Of a DNA stretch of 16,582 nt, positions 14,157 through 16,582 are shown piece after piece (the first letter of the stretch is position 1; every line of letters begins with the position of its first letter). Under the pieces are notes generated by a model. That model ran no database searches, was not told the origin of the DNA, and was given only the letters and a program-made list of their open reading frames with translations. The DNA comes from an uncultured Bacilli bacterium (lineage in GTDB: Bacteria; Bacillota_I; Bacilli_A; RF39; UBA660): assembly GCA_934130485.1 (NCBI GenBank), contig CAKOYE010000020.1, forward strand, positions 1-16,582, given 5' to 3'. Both the position numbers and the translations under genes were made by a program.

Positions 14157-15743
14157 ATGAATTATGAAAATTTTGAAGATTTAGGCTTAAGTGAAAAGGT
14201 TCTAAGATCTATAAAAACTATTGGTTTTACTAAACCTAGTAAAATTCAAAGTCAAATTATTCCATTAATATTAAATGGATATGATGTTATTGGTCAATCA
14301 CAAACAGGAACAGGAAAAACACTTGCATTTGCAAGCAGTATTTTATCAAAAGTAGATGTATCTGGTAACACAGTAAAAGCAATAATTTTAACGCCTACTA
14401 GAGAACTTGCTTTACAAGTAAGTGAAGAATTTGAAAGTTTAAATAAATCAAGTAAATTTGATATATTAGCGGTTTTCGGAGGATCTAGTATTGAATTACA
14501 AATAAAAGCATTAAAAAGAGGTGTTGATATTGTTGTTGGAACACCAGGTAGAATTATAGATCTAATAAAAAGAAAAGTATTAAAACTAAACGATTTAGAA
14601 TTCTTTGTTTTAGACGAAGCAGATGAAATGTTAAATATGGGATTCGAAGAGGACATAAGAGAAATATTTAATTATACAAATGATAAAAAACAAGTTTTAT
14701 TATTTTCTGCAACAATGCCAAAACAAATTATTGATCTTGCAAAAAAATATATGAAACCAGATTATCAAAATATATGCATATCAGAAAAAACAGAAACATC
14801 TATTAACGTTATGCAAGAATATTACTTAGTAAATGAAAAAATGCGTGCGGAAGCTTTATGCAGAGTAATTGACTCAAAAAATATAAAATTAGGTATTATA
14901 TTTTGTCAGAAAAAAAGTGATGTCGATAAACTTTTAACAGAACTTACTATTCGTAATTATAGTGCTGAAGCAATGCACGGAGATATTGCTCAAAATACTA
15001 GAATTCAAACTTTAGAAAGATTTAAAAAAGGTGCATTTAACTTTTTAATAGCGACTGATGTTGCAGCACGTGGAATACATGTTGACAATATTGAGATTGT
15101 AATTAATTACAATTTACCTCAGGACGTTGAAAGTTATATTCATAGAATTGGTAGAACTGGTAGAGCTGGAAAAACTGGTATTGCGATTAGTTTTGTAACT
15201 CCAAAAGAAGTTAGTTTTCTAAAAAAAGTTGAAAAAGAAGCAAAATGTGAAATAATTTTAAAAGAGTTACCAACTAAAGAAGATGTTATAAAAAACACTT
15301 ATGAAAAAATTATTGAACAAGTAAAAACAACAATTCAAGAAAAAAAATATGAAGATTGTATTCAATATGTAAGAGATATGAATAAAGATGAATTAATGAA
15401 ATTCTCAGCTAGTATCTTAAAATGTATGTTAAATAATAGTATTGGTTCAGACTTTGATAAAGAAATACATATAAAAAAGGATAGACGTGATATGGTTGAT
15501 AAAAATTCAACACGTGTATTCTTAACAATTGGCTCAATGGATGGATTAAAAGTTGGTTCTCTTCTTGATTTTTTAAAGGAAACAACAAAAATTAGAAAAG
15601 AAAATTTTAAAAACATTCAAGTTTTACAAAAATATACTTTTATGGATGTTGATAATAAAGTAGTTGATGAATTAATTAAAAAACTTTACAACAAAAAATT
15701 TAAAAACCGTATAATTAGAGTTGAAAAATCAAAGAAAAAATAA
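14157..15743 (+). CDS. DEAD-box ATP-dependent RNA helicase (DeaD/CshA type, DbpA RNA-binding domain)
   Basis: A 528-residue helicase that unwinds short RNA duplexes in ribosome assembly and mRNA decay. The order is Q-motif FEDLGLSEKVL with its Gln at 31, Walker A SQTGTGKT (48-55), PTREL (80-84), TPGR (129-132), DEAD (153-156), SAT (184-186), IIFCQKKS (247-254), ATDVAARG (299-306) and HRIGRTGR (329-336). A linker (360-450) leads to a DbpA/DeaD RNA-binding domain (about 452-520: RVFLTIGSMDGLKVGSLLDF...) and a Lys-rich end. In Bacillota such helicases work with RNase J in degradosome-like assemblies, and RNase J lies 5 kb away. I chose the ATG at 14157 (AAAGAGG SD); an in-frame TTG at 14133 precedes it without SD. 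DbpA/YxiN is the alternative name, but the intermediate linker suits DeaD better. Confidence 0.95.
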   Translation: MNYENFEDLGLSEKVLRSIKTIGFTKPSKIQSQIIPLILNGYDVIGQSQTGTGKTLAFASSILSKVDVSGNTVKAIILTPTRELALQVSEEFESLNKSSKFDILAVFGGSSIELQIKALKRGVDIVVGTPGRIIDLIKRKVLKLNDLEFFVLDEADEMLNMGFEEDIREIFNYTNDKKQVLLFSATMPKQIIDLAKKYMKPDYQNICISEKTETSINVMQEYYLVNEKMRAEALCRVIDSKNIKLGIIFCQKKSDVDKLLTELTIRNYSAEAMHGDIAQNTRIQTLERFKKGAFNFLIATDVAARGIHVDNIEIVINYNLPQDVESYIHRIGRTGRAGKTGIAISFVTPKEVSFLKKVEKEAKCEIILKELPTKEDVIKNTYEKIIEQVKTTIQEKKYEDCIQYVRDMNKDELMKFSASILKCMLNNSIGSDFDKEIHIKKDRRDMVDKNSTRVFLTIGSMDGLKVGSLLDFLKETTKIRKENFKNIQVLQKYTFMDVDNKVVDELIKKLYNKKFKNRIIRVEKSKKK

Positions 15744-15767
15744 GAGAATGCCAGGCATTCTCTTTTT
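15743..15767. terminator. Strong terminator between the helicase and the HA-domain genes
   Basis: AGAGAATGCC / GGCATTCTCT (15743-15752 with 15754-15763) is a nearly perfect palindrome around one A, so the real loop is about 3 nt. It is followed by five Ts on the plus strand. On the minus strand it is followed by TTATTTTTT, so it can serve the convergent gene as well. Confidence 0.85.
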
Positions 15768-16283
15768 CTACTTATTTAATTTTTTAACAAATCCTAAATT
15801 TATTTCTTCTTTAGAATAAACCCTATTTTCATCTAATGTATTTAAATAAGATCTTACTCTATTTAATATTTCTATTTTCTTTTTATTTTTATTTTGTTCA
15901 TTAATTATTTCACTTTGTAATTTTTGATTTGTATTTTCATCGAACCATACAATCTTTATTTTTTCCAATAGTTTTATTTGTTCTTCTGTTAGTTTAAAAT
16001 TATCTTTATTTTGGTACGCTAATACTTGACGATTTAACCATCTACCTAACATAAAACCTTGTTCATCATATTCATATCCATTTGTTGTTTTAAAACTTTG
16101 AGGTATATTTAAATCTCCATTATATTCATAATAAGATTCAGCTAAATTATAATAATATTTCCAAGCATTATTAAATTTATTTTTTTCAGTATGTTTTATT
16201 ACTTTATTAAAGTTATTTTCATTTTCTATGTTATATTTTTCATTACTAACTTTATTATATATTTCAATAAATTCCTTGTTCAT
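15768..16283 (-). CDS. Stand-alone helicase-associated (HA) domain protein, copy 1
   Basis: A 171-residue protein. Residues about 39-115 match the helicase-associated domain (PF03457-type): W41 with YYYNLAESYYEYNGDLNIPQ, then GYEYDEQGFMLGRWLNRQ and LTEEQIKLLEKIKIVW. The pattern of W..Y, YY...G.LN.P, LG.WL..Q and IKLLE.I...W is that of the domain usually found in arrays at the C-terminus of some helicases and thought to bind nucleic acid. Here no helicase domain is attached. The C-terminal 55 residues (from NQKLQSE at 119) form a second, very conserved module shared with copy 2. The ATG follows GGTGAT, and a sigma-A promoter is present. It converges with the DEAD-box gene across a shared terminator. 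The role is unknown. Confidence 0.82.
   Translation of the reverse strand: MNKEFIEIYNKVSNEKYNIENENNFNKVIKHTEKNKFNNAWKYYYNLAESYYEYNGDLNIPQSFKTTNGYEYDEQGFMLGRWLNRQVLAYQNKDNFKLTEEQIKLLEKIKIVWFDENTNQKLQSEIINEQNKNKKKIEILNRVRSYLNTLDENRVYSKEEINLGFVKKLNK
15781..15982. repeat. Direct repeat, unit 1 (HA-domain paralogue 3' halves)
   Basis: This 202-bp stretch aligns without gaps to 16381-16582, exactly 600 bp away, with about 28 mismatches by hand count (about 86 percent identical). It is the DNA-level trace of tandem gene duplication. Confidence 0.85.
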
Positions 16284-16300
16284 AATATCACCACTTTTTT

Positions 16301-16328
16301 ATTCTATTATATTATATTTTTTAGTCAA
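16301..16328 (-). promoter_or_regulatory. Sigma-A promoter of HA-domain copy 1
   Basis: On the minus strand TTGACT (16328-16323, 5/6), a 16-nt spacer, and TAGAAT (16306-16301, 5/6). It lies between the two tandem HA genes, so copy 1 can be expressed alone. Confidence 0.5.
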
Positions 16329-16340
16329 GTAATTCATTAC

Positions 16341-16369
16341 AAAAAGAGGTATTCTACTGTAAAACACCT
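16341..16369 (-). terminator. Intrinsic terminator of HA-domain copy 2
   Basis: On the minus strand AGGTGTT pairs with AATACCT (one G-U pair) around a 9-nt loop, followed by CTTTTTG. The stop codon of copy 2 lies in the stem. Confidence 0.55.
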
Positions 16370-16582
16370 ACATCTTTAATTTTTTAACAAATCCAGAATT
16401 TATTTCTTCTTTAGAATAAGCTTTATTTTCATCGAATGTATTTAAATAAGATCTTACTCTATTTAATATTTCTATTTGTTTCTTTATTTTATTTCTTTTA
16501 TCAATTATTTCACTTTGTAATTTTTGATCTATATTTTCACTGAACCAATTAATTTCCATTTCTTCTAATAATTTTATTTGTT
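16368..16582 (-). CDS. HA-domain protein, copy 2 (C-terminal part, cut by window end)
   Basis: The minus-strand frame ending at 16368 is open to the window edge, and its first visible residues, QIKLLEEMEINW, align with residues 102-113 of copy 1. The visible 71 residues are collinear with the C-terminus of copy 1: same NRVRSYLNT, same YSKEEIN, same GFVKKL near the stop. An internal ATG exists (16559), but the match upstream of it shows that the gene continues outside the window, so it is not the start. The N-terminal part of the HA domain lies beyond the edge. Confidence 0.82.
   Translation of the reverse strand, partial: QIKLLEEMEINWFSENIDQKLQSEIIDKRNKIKKQIEILNRVRSYLNTFDENKAYSKEEINSGFVKKLKM
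16381..16582. repeat. Direct repeat, unit 2 (runs to the window end)
   Basis: Second copy of the 202-bp repeat. Identity continues up to the last base of the window, so the repeat probably extends beyond it. Confidence 0.85.

Noticed and set aside
15781..16582. CRISPR-like or mobile-element repeat
   Set aside because: The repeat is coding, 202 bp long, and has no short regular spacers, terminal inverted repeats or transposase.

Overview
The window looks like chromosome from an uncultured, very AT-rich, Gram-positive-type bacterium (Bacillota; possibly one of the gut lineages near the Mollicutes/RF39 or small-genome Clostridia, but the exact group is an inference). The evidence is RNase J, YlxM, an HU protein, a CotD-like coat protein, a UPF0316 membrane protein and strong Shine-Dalgarno (SD) sequences of the AGGAGG or AGGTGAT type. 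Tryptophan is written TGG and no gene is broken by TGA, so the code is the standard bacterial one, not the mycoplasma code. Almost all genes are housekeeping; there is no IS element, prophage, CRISPR array or rRNA/tRNA gene.

Layout. 1-508: start of a Fic protein gene (minus), cut by the window edge. 775-1122: a small Cys-rich CotD-like coat protein (minus). 1312-7151: a minus-strand cluster around the signal recognition particle. In order of transcription it holds a four-TM membrane protein, ftsY, a small TM protein, ylxM, a HerA-like ATPase, a 151-aa unknown and ffh. The ATPase and the unknown sit between ylxM and ffh, which are neighbours in Bacillus. 7321-9003: RNase J (plus) with its own good promoter. 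9016-9709: two small unknown genes (minus). 9880-10377: a UPF0316/DUF2179 membrane protein (plus), whose tail overlaps a convergent glycerophosphodiester phosphodiesterase gene (10359-11009, minus). 11064-14017: CCA-adding enzyme, HU, a PHP phosphoesterase and a DUF308 membrane protein, all minus and mostly separated by intrinsic terminators. 14157-15743: a DEAD-box RNA helicase (plus). 15768-16582: two tandem copies of a stand-alone helicase-associated (HA) domain gene (minus), the second cut by the window end.

The genes fall into a few themes. Membrane protein targeting: Ffh, FtsY and YlxM. RNA turnover and maturation: RNase J, the DEAD-box helicase and the CCA-adding enzyme. DNA handling: HU, the HerA-like ATPase and perhaps the HA proteins. 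Lipid or nucleotide salvage: GDPD and PHP. The points most worth a second look are the HerA-like ATPase inside the SRP cluster, the CCA-adding enzyme gene that seems to need an AUU start codon, the 600-bp-period tandem HA genes, the 22-bp palindrome in front of the UPF0316 gene, and terminators that abut the ribosome binding site of the next gene.
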